Made by a program: the position numbers and the translations under genes. Positions 51,482-62,269 of a stretch of DNA of 64,000 nt are shown here, in pieces; position 1 is the first letter of the stretch, and each line of letters opens with the position of its first letter. Origin of the DNA: Bremia lactucae (taxonomy: Eukaryota > Oomycota > Peronosporomycetes > Peronosporales > Peronosporaceae). Under the pieces are notes generated by a model. It ran no database searches and was not told where the DNA came from. It saw nothing but the letters and a program-made list of their open reading frames with translations. The DNA lies in the NCBI RefSeq assembly GCF_004359215.1, contig NC_090610.1:6282773-6346772 (forward strand), given 5' to 3'.

Positions 51482-54400
51482 TCACCATCGCGTTTCCATT
51501 GCCACGATATCGGCGGCAGCAGCCTGTTCAGCCATACGAAGCACCTCGTCGGGATGTTCAAGCTCTTCCATGTACGTGATATCTTCATCCTCGGCCTCGT
51601 CCTCATCACCCAGCTTCAAAAATTCTGCCTCGACATCATTTTCTTCAAATGCTGCTGCACGTATCACATCAAAATTTCGTTCGCTTGAATAAGACTTGTC
51701 TGTCTCGATATCGCGTTCCGAAATCTCATCAGCGCCATGTTCTTTAACACATTCGCTCATGTCGACGTTAGACGTCGATGTCTTATGATTAGCGCTTTGA
51801 TGAGTCTCATCTATCACTTTGTGCGATATCTTTCCCTCCTTCTTGCTTTCTACATCGTCAGCCAATTCTGAAAACTCATTGATAAGCACCTTTTGATTCC
51901 CCTCCAATTCACGTTTAGTTGTCTGAGCTGGTTCAGTCATTACTTCAATAACCGACTCAAACTCCACCTCATTATCGACATGAAGATCCTCGTTCTTAAA
52001 AGTGATATTGGACTCGATCTCGTCTGCAGCAATAGCATCAGCATTTTCTATACTGCACATGTTTATATGTTTAGCGCCTTCAGCCTCCATGGTCAAATCT
52101 TCATTCCTCCCCCCACAATTGGTACCCGCTGTGTCCGAAGCTTTTAAAGCTTCAGTCACTTCCGATTTTTCTAGCAAAACGCTGGCTTTAGTCTTCGAAT
52201 TTTGCGCTTTAGTTGTACTGAACATATTCAATCCAGCACTGCAGTGCTTCAAATCTTCCTCAAAACACACTGCATTAAAGCTCGCCGCTTGGGATTCCGA
52301 TGAAAAGATAGATCCTTTGACTTCGTCAACCTTAATAGGCTCTCGTTCAGAAGGGACAGCTGCAACGCCCGTATTTATTTGTATCAAATCAGTGACTTCG
52401 TTTCTAAGCTCCACTTTAAAAATTGATACTTCGGCCTCAATAGGCATGGCTGTTTTGGCGTCGTCAATTTGAGACACATGTGCTTCCAATTGTTCATCAA
52501 ACTGTGCGCTAGTATTTTTCGACTTATACTCTGTCAATGCGACAAACCGTTTTTTATCACCTCTATCGTCGTCATAACTACCTATAGAATTTAAGTTCGA
52601 TGAATTGGCATTGCAGAATTCAGAGCCAAAAGCCAGTTTCAATACAAGGTCCGGCACCACGTTTTCTATTGCCACGTCGTTATCACCATCGGCCATCGCC
52701 GTAACCTCTTTAGCAGCATTACTATTTGACTCAAAAGCCTTCGTAATCAAGCTTCCGACAACTGGTTTCACTTCTTGAAAAACGTCGCCACTTAAATCCA
52801 TTGTCGGTTTGTAATCCTCGTACGGAGCAGATGAGGGCCCCTCTAAAATTAAATGATCCTCAATCGCGTCCATTTCTACCGCAGAATGCGAAAAAAGTGG
52901 ACTTTCCTGGAGAGCTTCATTTAATGGATTGTCTGACTCGTCTCCATGTCCTTTACTTGGCAATCCATTAGCTTCCGGCGCTTCTTTTGAAGCATCAATG
53001 ACGGCAGTCAATTGTTCTGCACCTAATTCTCCCTTTATGTCTCCTGCATTGAATAGAGCTGTTGCTGTATCCTTCTCTAAAAGTAAATAGTCGATAGCGT
53101 CAACTTTGCTCGTGGATTCCATTTCATCGGCAACTTGCTTTAGCGTGTACGCATCGCGATTCCTTTCTTCTTCCAATAATAAAGTATGTGCGATATTGTC
53201 CTCCACGGGATAAGCTTTCGTCTTAGAAAAATCAGCGAAGTCAAGTACAGTGGACCACAAGAACAAGCCCGCACTTAGCAATTGATCCACTACAGACTTT
53301 GCACTTGCATTAAACACCTGCGATATAGCAAGCCCCTTAACACTCGCAATCCAAGGCACTTTAAAAGAATTAGGAGAGAATGGCACTAGCTTTGCCATGT
53401 TTACGAGTTCGTAACGCGAGAAGTTTGAATGCAAGCCACTTTTGCGAGCATTCCACTCCGAGCAAAAGCAAGCATTCGGGTAGGTCTGGCTCATGTAGTC
53501 AGCAACGCGGTCGTATGTGAACGCCTCTAGTTCCTTATTAAAAAGGGCACACTCTTTTGCAGGCTGCATGTCCCTGCCAACTCTATGACACTCCCAAGCA
53601 TCCAGCACGACGAAATTGACAATCATAACACTCAGCGAGAGCAGCCAAAACCCTAGCGAGATCGTAAGAACGAAGAAAATGCGATTTTTGCCTACATGCT
53701 TTCTTCTCCTGTTCGCATCGTGAACACGCTCTAGTAGCTCAAGATTTTCCTCCAGCCGCTTAACGCTTAAAGCCCCGTATTTGCCTTTCAAAAGTTTGAC
53801 AAGCTCGCGTTCCTTCCCCACGTACTGCTTTGCAACAGTTATAGCATTCTTCAGCTTATCAGGCTGATGCTTCCTGTACAAATCCCTAAGCATACTCTCT
53901 AGAGTCACATTTGAAGGCTCACCTTTCTGATATAGGGCACTCGGTTTAGACGTATTATGACGCTGGTGAAGGCCTAACGGCGCAACATTGTTTGTCTGCT
54001 CATCAGTATGAGGGGGAATTGAGGGCTGATTTAAACCTTGAATAGGCTCGTCATATTGAACAAAGGTAGATTCATTCATCATGAGCAAACTGCTTGAACA
54101 AACTTCTGCCGCAATCTTACTATCGCTTGATTTTTGGGGAGATTGGAGAGATGCAGGCGGGCCAGTTACAGGAAAATTTCTACCCTTCGAAGGACTGCAA
54201 CGTTGCATAATTGTCTTTTTATGATACATTGCATCTTTTCCACTCGAGTCCGATGGAGCCCTAGTTTTTATTGCTTCCTGTCCAAGCTGGCATTTTAAGG
54301 CGTTATTCTCCTTGAAAGCGCTGCTTGCATCACCAAAATTCAAATTGCTATCAGAATTTGGCGAACGGGAGAGCTGTTGATACTGTGGCTGGCCTTGAAA

Positions 54401-56353
54401 GCCTGAATTTGACTGCTTTTTCGAAGCAACTGCATCAGTAGCGACTTTGAATTTCCTTGTGTAGCCTCCGCTGCTACTGGTTGTGGCATCATTCATACCT
54501 TTTTCGTATTGCGCCTTCATTGCATCAACTTCTATAGCACCGTATCGCTTTGTTAGCTCCGCAAACAACCACTTTTCGCGACCTGCATACCTCTTGAGGT
54601 ATACCGCCGCCATTTTTAACCGCTCCTTGTCTACTTTCGTAAAAAAATTAATCAACCATGCCTCAAGCAGATGTGGTTCTGCAGAATCTATCTTGCTATC
54701 TTTTTGAATTGGTAAAGCCGTAGACGGAACAGCATTCAAGCTTTTTTCTGTCCCGATATACAATTTCCTTGCAGGATGAGGATCTTGAGCAATTTGAGCA
54801 CTTTTGAGAGAGGGCCTTGATACTTTCAAAGCATTCTTTTCAAACACAGCAATTGGGGGTACTAAAGTTGCAGAATGTTCATCATTATTTGACGGAAGAA
54901 TCACTGTTTCGCCATATTTTGGTCTAGCTTTTTGGGTTGAGGATGACGGTGGCTGAGTAATTTGTTGTGTGTGAGGATTGTGCATTTCTAATTCATCACT
55001 GTGAGCAGTCAAACAAACTACAGGCTGCTCGTACGGACTTTCATATATTGGAGGCATTGCTCCAACGTATAGCATTGGCTTGGAAAATGACGGGAATTTA
55101 CGAGACGAAGATTCTTGTCGCACTTGTTGACTAGATTTTTCCGATATAGTTCTCAACAGATCATGCGGTCGTCGCTTTTCAGTTAGAGGCGTCGAGCCAA
55201 CATTTGATGCAGGAACCTGCGAGTCGAGTAGGTTGCTTGCTGCCTGCTCACGTGCCACCTCAGCAATTGTGTTGTGCTCCTTTGCACAAGGAGATAGAAG
55301 AAGACTTTCAATGGCTTCATCCGACGGTTCATGCGGAGACGCCAACACAGATTTAAGCTCGTAGTTCTCAGCTTGTCTCAAGCCTAGATTTTTCGTAACA
55401 ACAGACACAGATGTTGTTTGAGCTTGTAGTCCTGTTCCGCCCATTGTAAACACAGGTGGCAAATCTTTCATAGGGGTAGCACCACCTGATGCCCATGGAT
55501 CCCAAAGCGGTTGTTTAGGAGAGTGGGGCGACATTAATTCGAATGGAGGTGACTGAATCGCACTTTGTGATATTGCTGCCGTTAGATCAGGCTCTTTTGC
55601 TCTCTCAAGCGTGCATATATGCTCTACACTTGATTCGTCCTTTTTAGGGAGCGCAACTTCGTTTGTAACTATATCCGAATCATCATTTACAAAGGTACCG
55701 CTGTCTGACGGTCTGATTTTTGCCTCTTGAGTTGCTTCAGCCTTTTCTAGTTTGGCTGCAAGTTCCCGAATGCGCATTTCCTTCTCTTCCAGTTTTTGTT
55801 GCGCTGTTTGTCGATCTCTTTCGACCATCTGCATTGCCTTCTGCAATTCATTGAGCTTTGACAATGACTGGTACAGATCTTTCTCGGTATGACGCTTTGT
55901 CGTCACCAATTGCCTTCGCATACTGGCCTCCGATATTTGCAGTTCATGAAGATACTTCATCAGACTACTAACAGTATCGCGCGTTGGCAGTAGTTTGGAC
56001 ACTACCGCTTCTCCGCTTCGCAATGGTCTTCGACTACCATAAGTATAATTAGACTTTACGACTCTAGTATCCTGTAATTTTGTTGGGCAAGACTTCGGTC
56101 CGTTCTTCTTTTCATCGATTTTGTCGTTTAAAGACGAATCGGTCGCAAAATCGACTTCTGAGCTATTGGATCGAGAGCTCGAATGAGCACGGCTGTCAGA
56201 GTAATTGGAAGGCTCTAACCTCACTCGTTGAGCGGCACTAAGTCCACCGTCATCAATCTTCATGTAAGTCAAAGGATATCGTGGAGTCCCAAGATCTTGC
56301 ATAGCCGATCCTCTCTTGTCGACTTTATCAGGTAATAAAGGATGCTGATCCAT
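51482..56353 (-). CDS. Large single-pass membrane protein with coiled coil, duplicated helical repeat and acidic tail (hypothetical)
   Basis: One exon, 1623 aa from the ATG at 56353 (MDQHPLL). The frame is also open upstream to a possible splice acceptor at 56504, so a longer N-terminus or a 5'-UTR intron is possible. Approximate layout: coiled coil 150-212; Ser/Pro-rich region to 560; helical repeat I 564-617 (LLEAWLINFFTKVDKERLKM...YAGREKWLFAELTKRYGA); repeat II 821-874 (LESMLRDLYRKHQPDKLKNA...YVGKERELVKLLKGKYGA); basic RRRKHVGKNR then one membrane span 894-920 (FFVLTISLGFWLLSLSVMIV). Positive-inside puts the N-terminal part in the cytosol. Four Cys (about 924, 938, 965, 967) follow the span, then a long acidic tail. 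The repeat type (FY.KH.P.K...Y.G.E..L...KYG) occurs in many protist proteins. Function unknown. It converges with DLST. Confidence 0.88.
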   Translation of the reverse strand: MDQHPLLPDKVDKRGSAMQDLGTPRYPLTYMKIDDGGLSAAQRVRLEPSNYSDSRAHSSSRSNSSEVDFATDSSLNDKIDEKKNGPKSCPTKLQDTRVVKSNYTYGSRRPLRSGEAVVSKLLPTRDTVSSLMKYLHELQISEASMRRQLVTTKRHTEKDLYQSLSKLNELQKAMQMVERDRQTAQQKLEEKEMRIRELAAKLEKAEATQEAKIRPSDSGTFVNDDSDIVTNEVALPKKDESSVEHICTLERAKEPDLTAAISQSAIQSPPFELMSPHSPKQPLWDPWASGGATPMKDLPPVFTMGGTGLQAQTTSVSVVTKNLGLRQAENYELKSVLASPHEPSDEAIESLLLSPCAKEHNTIAEVAREQAASNLLDSQVPASNVGSTPLTEKRRPHDLLRTISEKSSQQVRQESSSRKFPSFSKPMLYVGAMPPIYESPYEQPVVCLTAHSDELEMHNPHTQQITQPPSSSTQKARPKYGETVILPSNNDEHSATLVPPIAVFEKNALKVSRPSLKSAQIAQDPHPARKLYIGTEKSLNAVPSTALPIQKDSKIDSAEPHLLEAWLINFFTKVDKERLKMAAVYLKRYAGREKWLFAELTKRYGAIEVDAMKAQYEKGMNDATTSSSGGYTRKFKVATDAVASKKQSNSGFQGQPQYQQLSRSPNSDSNLNFGDASSAFKENNALKCQLGQEAIKTRAPSDSSGKDAMYHKKTIMQRCSPSKGRNFPVTGPPASLQSPQKSSDSKIAAEVCSSSLLMMNESTFVQYDEPIQGLNQPSIPPHTDEQTNNVAPLGLHQRHNTSKPSALYQKGEPSNVTLESMLRDLYRKHQPDKLKNAITVAKQYVGKERELVKLLKGKYGALSVKRLEENLELLERVHDANRRRKHVGKNRIFFVLTISLGFWLLSLSVMIVNFVVLDAWECHRVGRDMQPAKECALFNKELEAFTYDRVADYMSQTYPNACFCSEWNARKSGLHSNFSRYELVNMAKLVPFSPNSFKVPWIASVKGLAISQVFNASAKSVVDQLLSAGLFLWSTVLDFADFSKTKAYPVEDNIAHTLLLEEERNRDAYTLKQVADEMESTSKVDAIDYLLLEKDTATALFNAGDIKGELGAEQLTAVIDASKEAPEANGLPSKGHGDESDNPLNEALQESPLFSHSAVEMDAIEDHLILEGPSSAPYEDYKPTMDLSGDVFQEVKPVVGSLITKAFESNSNAAKEVTAMADGDNDVAIENVVPDLVLKLAFGSEFCNANSSNLNSIGSYDDDRGDKKRFVALTEYKSKNTSAQFDEQLEAHVSQIDDAKTAMPIEAEVSIFKVELRNEVTDLIQINTGVAAVPSEREPIKVDEVKGSIFSSESQAASFNAVCFEEDLKHCSAGLNMFSTTKAQNSKTKASVLLEKSEVTEALKASDTAGTNCGGRNEDLTMEAEGAKHINMCSIENADAIAADEIESNITFKNEDLHVDNEVEFESVIEVMTEPAQTTKRELEGNQKVLINEFSELADDVESKKEGKISHKVIDETHQSANHKTSTSNVDMSECVKEHGADEISERDIETDKSYSSERNFDVIRAAAFEENDVEAEFLKLGDEDEAEDEDITYMEELEHPDEVLRMAEQAAAADIVAMETRW

Positions 56354-56503
56354 TGAAAACACATCATGCTTCGAAATTGTCCCTTCAGCTGTAGTTTCTT
56401 CTTGTTCCTGGCCGATAGCCGTGCCGATAGGAGCTTCACTCCCTAAATGATTGCCTTCTGTAACTGAATATTTACATTTGGGGTATCTGCTAGAGAGTGG
56501 CGA

Positions 56504-57331
56504 CTGTGATGTTTAAGCAAAAAACAGATCAGTAACGTAACGAGAGACTTTACTCATGCATTCAGAAAGCGCACATTCTGTTTCTTGTCTTCATTGGTAA
56601 GAAATTTGTGGTGCCCTGAATTTTGCGCGTTTGGTGGACATGGAGCCTGATTTGAGTCATTGCTGCTGTCGGGGTACAGCAATTCGCTTCGGTTGATACA
56701 CCTGGACTGGCTTTTCATCCTTGAATCATAGAAGAATCAGCGTTGGTGAAAAGGTGTAATCTTATTGTGACGTCTCTGCTCTCAGTTAGCTCGTCTATTG
56801 GCCAAATTATCGTATCTTTTAATTTCATGAGGACATGAATGTCAGCCAATGACATTGCGGGCGGCTGTATCGTTACACAAAATTACCTAATTTTATGATA
56901 ATTTTATTATCATCAGCCTAGTGCAATAAAACACCGCTTGAGCGATAATTATTCAGCAGGATATTGCCGATAAATATTGCAAAGATGCAACATCCAACTT
57001 AATAAACTTAATAAAAAGGTTAAAATTGGTGCAAAAACAAATAAAATTATATCAGCATTGCTTGATATTAGTCTTGTCGGCCGCCTAAGCAAGATGGTGC
57101 ATTGCGCACCTTGCCCCACGCGAATCGAAGTCTACATTTTTTAAAGGTGTCACTAGAAGGTTACTTGTTCAATGATATTGAGACGGTGTACACCGCACAA
57201 TATCACAAATTACCACATTTGACAGAATTTCGACAAAATGACAATCTATTATTGTGACATTCATTCACGCAATTTCTAACAAGACATAAGATTATATTTT
57301 TTGACGTCAATCACACTTCCGTTCTACTTAA
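56504..57331. other. Intergenic region, 5' side of the large membrane protein gene
   Basis: Single-copy-looking AT-rich DNA without ORFs or LTR pieces. On the minus strand GTAAAG near 56545 and a CAG acceptor at 56504-56506 could bound a short 5' intron of the membrane-protein gene. Otherwise nothing recognised up to the gag start at 57332. Confidence 0.5.
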
Positions 57332-59334
57332 CATGAACACGTTGGATGAAGAAGAAGAGACCTTTCACGCTACGCATGAGAGTTCCATTTTGGGGGTGAC
57401 CTCGGATCGAAGTCGACCCTCGGCGGGCCATCCGTCAGCGGAATGCTGTTCGCTCTAAAGAAAGATGGACGACATGCAATTAGCGCCGAGTTCGTTCAAC
57501 ATCAACTCAACGCGGCTCGTGAAATGAATCCTAGCTTCACCATCAAGGCTCTCAACAAACAGAGGTGTTAAGAAGAAAAATAAGGGCTTTACAGTTGAGA
57601 CAGCAGCTATCACATGCTGCTGCCGGGCCGACGCACGCGAGTCGACCCGAAAGCTTGACGTTATATATATAATTCCAAGGCAGTCGAATGTGACTCCTTG
57701 TTGAGATGGTTAGTTGAACTTGACGATGCCATCGAAGCTCGTCGCATCGAGAATGGTACGACACAAGTGAAATTTGGCATGTCCAAGATGGTCAGACTTG
57801 CCAAATCTTGGACCTAAGGAATAGCTTCACGTCCTATTTGTGTTTGGGTCGCATGAAGTCGGCTAACGGTTAAGCCACCAAGTGCCGAACTTAGGGCTCG
57901 AGCAGAGCTCCTGGATTTTTGAAGCTGGACACGCATGGCATTCACGCTTACACCCAACTTACACGATACCTAGTGAATTGTATCGTGACTAAACCCATTG
58001 ATGACAAAACACAGGTAAGTGTTTTCATCAAGGGTCTTGCGGATTGTCCCGTCAACACCCACCTGTTCCGGCTCGAATTATAGACGCCAGATCAATCTAT
58101 CTGTATAACGGAACAGGAAGCTTCAGCCTGAACCATGCTTTCGTCCACTCGGTTTTTTATCGTCCATCGAGACAACGAAATCGGAGGTCCGTATACAATT
58201 AATCCCTGTTATGGTAAAAGCAAGAAACCTTGTTATTTAAGCTACAAACGATTGCAAAAGATGCGATCCTTGTCAAAAGACAGTTCACTACGCTTATGAG
58301 TGTATTGCCCCATGCCCAGTGCCTAGAAACGCTGAGCGAAACGATCGACCTACCGCTAAACAATAGTAGACGACGCGGATCCGACGGTGTCGCGAAATCG
58401 CAGCGGCAAAGTGGATCATTGAAAAACGGTCGGGATCAGTAGGCGCGGAGCGCCCTACTGATCCAGCAACGTCAAATGAGTTTGCAGGCCATAAACGAAA
58501 GTTGCTCCTCACACACAAACATTGTGTGTAATTGCCGCAGGTAATGAATTTAATCTCATCACCTTGAAAATTATAGTAGCAAATGAACTGCCACTAATGT
58601 TCCTTTTCGAATGTGAGGCGTCGAATAATTTCATTCGACGCAAACCGCGAGAAGATCTCAGCCTCAAGCTGGTAGAGCGCGATACAACTCAAACGATGAT
58701 GACAGTGCGCCTAGCAACATGCACATCTGTAATATTAAAGAGAAAGGTTTAGTTGATATGCAATACACGTTAAAGGGTGCACAGTACGGTGATGATTTTA
58801 TCGTTCTGAATTTGGAAGACAAAATTGATGTCATCCTTGGATTACCATGGCTCAGAAAGTACGAGCCATGCATAAACTGGCAGCATCAATCCGTGACGAT
58901 GCCTGCCTCTCATTCATCAGATGGTCATCTTATGAACGTCTTGGAGCGTACAAAAGCGTGTGGATGTTCTTCAAGTGAGTTCAGTGACTCCATTTGTGGT
59001 GGTACGGTCGTTAGCACAACTGCACAAGACCTCAGTGTGACGACCCATCATACGGTGGAGTTAGATCCCGACGGCTGTCCACAAGCACATGCAGCGTCGA
59101 AGGCCCACCATTGTGATGTAGACACAGTTATCGAAGGCTGCGCACAAGCTTAGGCAGCGTCAAAGTTCGATAACTCGGATAAGTCGAGTGGTATGAAACA
59201 AGGATGCTTGCTTGGAAAGCAACATCCAAGAAATTTGAAACGCCTGTTCTTAAGAGGCAGCCGATATTTGGTCGGCAATAGTATTCCTGAGAACGAACGG
59301 GTTCTCAGGAGCTTATCGATGGACGAAAGTGTCC
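57332..59334 (+). pseudogene. Family A gag and protease
   Basis: Gag start at 57332 (MNTLDEEEETFHATHESSIL), then capsid fragments in changing frames (TQVSVFIKGLADCPVNTHLF at about 58010). Protease end at 58719-59153: GLVDMQYTLKGAQYGDDFIV and VILGLPWLRKYEPCINW, open for 144 codons. The linker runs to VGNSIPENERVLRSLSMDES at about 59320. No 5' LTR or primer-binding site precedes it. At 59334 it jumps to the chromodomain. Confidence 0.75.
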
Positions 59335-59570
59335 TCTCGTTGGCGAGGGTATAACCCCTCACATGATAGCTGAGAACCACGTTCCCAGCTAATGATTGAT
59401 GTCCTGAGTAGTACGACGAAACTCATCCTCTTCCTTAGAGAGTCCAACAGAGAGAACGAGCGCTTCTTCCGCTCTTAGAAGGATTGGAGGTTCTCAATCT
59501 ATTCGCGCATCTCAGAAGAGATGTATGCACAATTTTTAGTTAGAATTGAAATATAACCAATAAGTTCTCA
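59335..59570 (+). pseudogene. Family A chromodomain remnant after an internal deletion
   Basis: WRGYNPSHDS-stop-EPRSQLM at 59341-59394 is the chromodomain core with its second Trp changed to TGA. RT, RNase H and integrase (about 3.5 kb in other copies) are missing between 59334 and 59335. The antisense-ORF side continues to about 59530. Confidence 0.7.
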
Positions 59571-59645
59571 TTTACAGAGAGAGTACAATAGTACTCTCTC
59601 TCACTCTACATCAGTCACAAAAGTGACTGTTGATTTAGGAGATGA

Positions 59646-60057
59646 TGTAACGGGGTGTCTCGTTCCATAAATAGTATCCCTATCAAAGGAATAACAAATA
59701 TTACTCCTATAAGAGAAACAATTATATTATTTCCTATAAGAGGAAATAAACAAAGTAGCACGAAATTATAATCCTTATTAAGACTTAATAGTTCCGATTT
59801 TACACAATTTGGTAATATTAGGCAATAAGACAAAACTTCTGTTGATTGATTGATTTAAGTTTAAATAAACCCTTCAAATCGTTACAAGACACGAATAGGC
59901 GTCGCGCAAGAGGCGCATTGCACAGTTAGTTATTAATATATTTAAGCCAGTAGATAGAAGATCATTACGAAAGAACTAAATATATTAATACAGTTTTACT
60001 TCTTTTTTACTTTACTTAAGCCTTTGTATCGATCTCTAGTCGACAAGACTTCTTTGC
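59646..60057 (+). repeat. Family A 3' LTR (plus orientation), cut by an insertion
   Basis: Starts TGTAACGGGGTG at 59646, preceded by TTTAGGAGATGA (polypurine side). It runs about 410 bp and stops exactly where a complete minus-oriented LTR begins at 60058. The missing last 100 bp or so should lie to the right of the window. Confidence 0.8.
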
Positions 60058-60573
60058 TGTAACGGGGCACCTTTTCACTAGCACTGGAAAGTACTACTTA
60101 ATCTTACACTGATTACAGCGTAGGTGAGGTGCCTCAAAACTTCACGTACACATGAGTACAGAGAGAGGTTTCTACGAAGCTAAGGGGACTTGGCTTCAAA
60201 GGTCTAGACTAAGGATTTAGAATAGAGAAAGATAAAACCGTATTAATATATTTAGTTTCCTACTTAACGATCTTCTATCTACTTCTGAACTTAATATATA
60301 AAAACAATCTATGTATGGCGCCTCCTTGCGCACCGCGCGATCGTGTCTTATAACGATTGGCGGGGTTGATTTTAACTTAAATCAACCAATCAATAGAGCT
60401 TTCGTCTTATTGCATCAGTATTGCCAGATTTGGTAGTATTGGAACTATTCAGTCAAATAATTAAAAAAAAGACAATTATTTATACTTCTTTGCTTATTTC
60501 CTATCAAAGAACATAATATTTATTATTAATTTTTGGGGGAAATAATTCATATGTAACGGGACACCCTGTTACA
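60058..60573 (-). repeat. Family A 3' LTR (minus strand), complete, 516 bp
   Basis: The minus strand starts at 60573 (TGTAACAGGGTGTCCC) and ends at 60058 (GGTGCCCCGTTACA). It is preceded in element orientation by AAGAAGGGAATGA (polypurine tract). It belongs to the minus-strand family A element that extends past position 64000. Confidence 0.85.
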
Positions 60574-60724
60574 TCATTCCCTTCTTAACCAACAGTCACT
60601 ATAGTGACTGATTTGAGGTGACAGGGAATACTATTATGTCGTTCCCTGTAAGTTTGCATTATTGGTTTTTAATTAAAAATTCAATTTTGTCGCATCATTA
60701 ATTTTTGTTCAGAAACCAATTAGA

Positions 60725-61034
60725 CATACCCGTCAATCGCTGATAGATGCGCGAACGGGTGGTGAGCAATGAGTCACTACACGCAGTTTTGTTAATATAT
60801 ATTAAAGTCAGGACAAAACGATATATCTAGAAACCTAAATAGCATAAAATTTGGTTTTCCTTTACTCTATGCTAAAAACTTTTCCATTTGTTGTTTTGTT
60901 AAGCGATTCCTTAGCAACTTTGGAATTTTCTCTGCAAGTCGTGTACGCGAGGTAGTCGGAGGTACCTTGTCTACTGTTATCAGTGTAGTTTAGCTAGTAC
61001 TGAAGCAGTACTAGCAAAAGGTGCCCTGCATACA
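60725..61034 (+). repeat. Divergent family A-type LTR fragment
   Basis: Matches the LTR subfamily at 34600-34790 (GGGTGGTGAGCAATGAGTCACT) and ends with CTAGCAAAAGGTGCCCTGCAT, a decayed LTR end. It lies inside the untranslated part between LTR and antisense ORF of the right-hand element. Confidence 0.5.
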
Positions 61035-61059
61035 TGACGGCAATTCGTGGTCCGTCCAG

Positions 61060-62140
61060 AGACGCGTTTGCGCATTACGACTTATAACTTTGTGCGCGTC
61101 GCCCGTAAGGCCGCAAAGCTGGTAGCTGCACGGATCAGTCCAGCTGCACGGATCAGTCCAGCTGCACGGATCAGTCCTGCTGCTGGTAATGCAAATGTTT
61201 CAGTAGACACATGCGTCTACTGTGAAGAACATCTCACCTCCTACTCTCACTGGAGTTGACTGGAATTTGTCATCTGTTGATGAAATTGCAGGTGACGGTG
61301 ACAATTCGCTACACCAATTGTAGGTGACTGGTCCAAGTCTCCGTCATCGCCCGACTCAGTGGCTTCAGTGAATGCCGCCGTATCACCCGGGCCGAGTCCC
61401 TTTAAATTTTGGGTTCTAACTGACAACTAGAGAGGTGATGACGAGGTTGTTCGACTCGTCGGACCTCTTTACCGGGGAGTCATCTGATGCTGACTCCATG
61501 GGTGACGATCACTCTGATGACGTTAGTTTACGTCACCAGAAACAAAGTGATCGTGCAGGGAAGATTGCTGTTGGTGGGTGCTTATTGGCATCACCTAGTT
61601 ATAAGGAACGCTCCGAGAGTCACGTTAGCGTTAACATGAGTTAACAGGAGAGAGATCGCAACACGTGCACTCGCTTCCGGAAAGAAGCCTTGGTCATCCT
61701 CTAAGGATAACCTAATTCATTGATTGGTATGACCAACGCTCGATATCATATTCCGTTATTCGACTGATCCAGGCTTCACAAGCCTGGTGAGGATGAAACG
61801 GAATTCTTCATCGATGCCTATTTCCGGCATCGGTGGTGCTCTTTTTCTAAGCGGGCAAAGGATGTCAAACCTTTGTTCCAAGCTTAAACAGCCTTTGTAC
61901 AGAATGTACAAAACACAGGCCGTGAGGTCTGCCTTGACAAGCTAAATACTTATCGGGAACGGTTCGAACGGACCGTAGTCGGTGCACGCCATATAGGTTG
62001 CACCGTTTGTCTAGTGAGGTAGAGTTACCTTGTCTCTCGTGGGGGACTCATACGCATGTTGTTTTAAAGGTGCATGTCATGCCCCCTAAGGACGCATATC
62101 CATTTAAGGTCCTCATTGGATGACGCGTAACTCTTACGAG
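61060..62140 (+). pseudogene. Family A antisense ORF, copy 5 (N-terminal module plus core)
   Basis: N-terminal module: FVRVARKAAKLVAARISPAA, with ISPAAR repeated three times, then DSSDLFTGESSDADSMGDDH. Core from 61735: RYHIPLFD-stop-SRLHKPGEDETEFFIDAYF, then KRAKDVKPLFQA, AFVQNVQNTGRE, RERFERTVVGA and CTVC. It is the only copy here with both parts in the right order, antisense to the pol on the minus strand. Stops at three or more points. A further 183-codon open stretch on the same strand (62303-62854), with a heptad-like LVTARQKISSLEEGVDRLVQ, could be its C-terminal part, but there it overlaps coding pol. Confidence 0.65.
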
Positions 62141-62269
62141 ATTCGTCAAAAATTTGAGAACCTCCAATCCCTTTACGAGCGCGGGTAGCGCTCGTTCTCC
62201 GATGGACCTTCTGTCGAGGAGGATGGGTGTCATCTTACTGCAAGACGAGACCTGGAACGTCCGACATCA

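Noticed and set aside
59341..59394. Repeat-induced mutation as the cause of stops such as TGG to TGA
   Set aside because: Some stops fit C-to-T changes, but frameshifts and deletions are at least as common and no dinucleotide bias could be measured by eye.
59646..60573. Foldback DNA transposon or giant terminal inverted repeat
   Set aside because: The two arms are ordinary family A LTRs with their own polypurine tracts in opposite orientation; nesting explains them.
61124..61190. CRISPR-like short repeats
   Set aside because: Units are directly adjacent with no spacers and lie in an element ORF; this is a eukaryotic genome.
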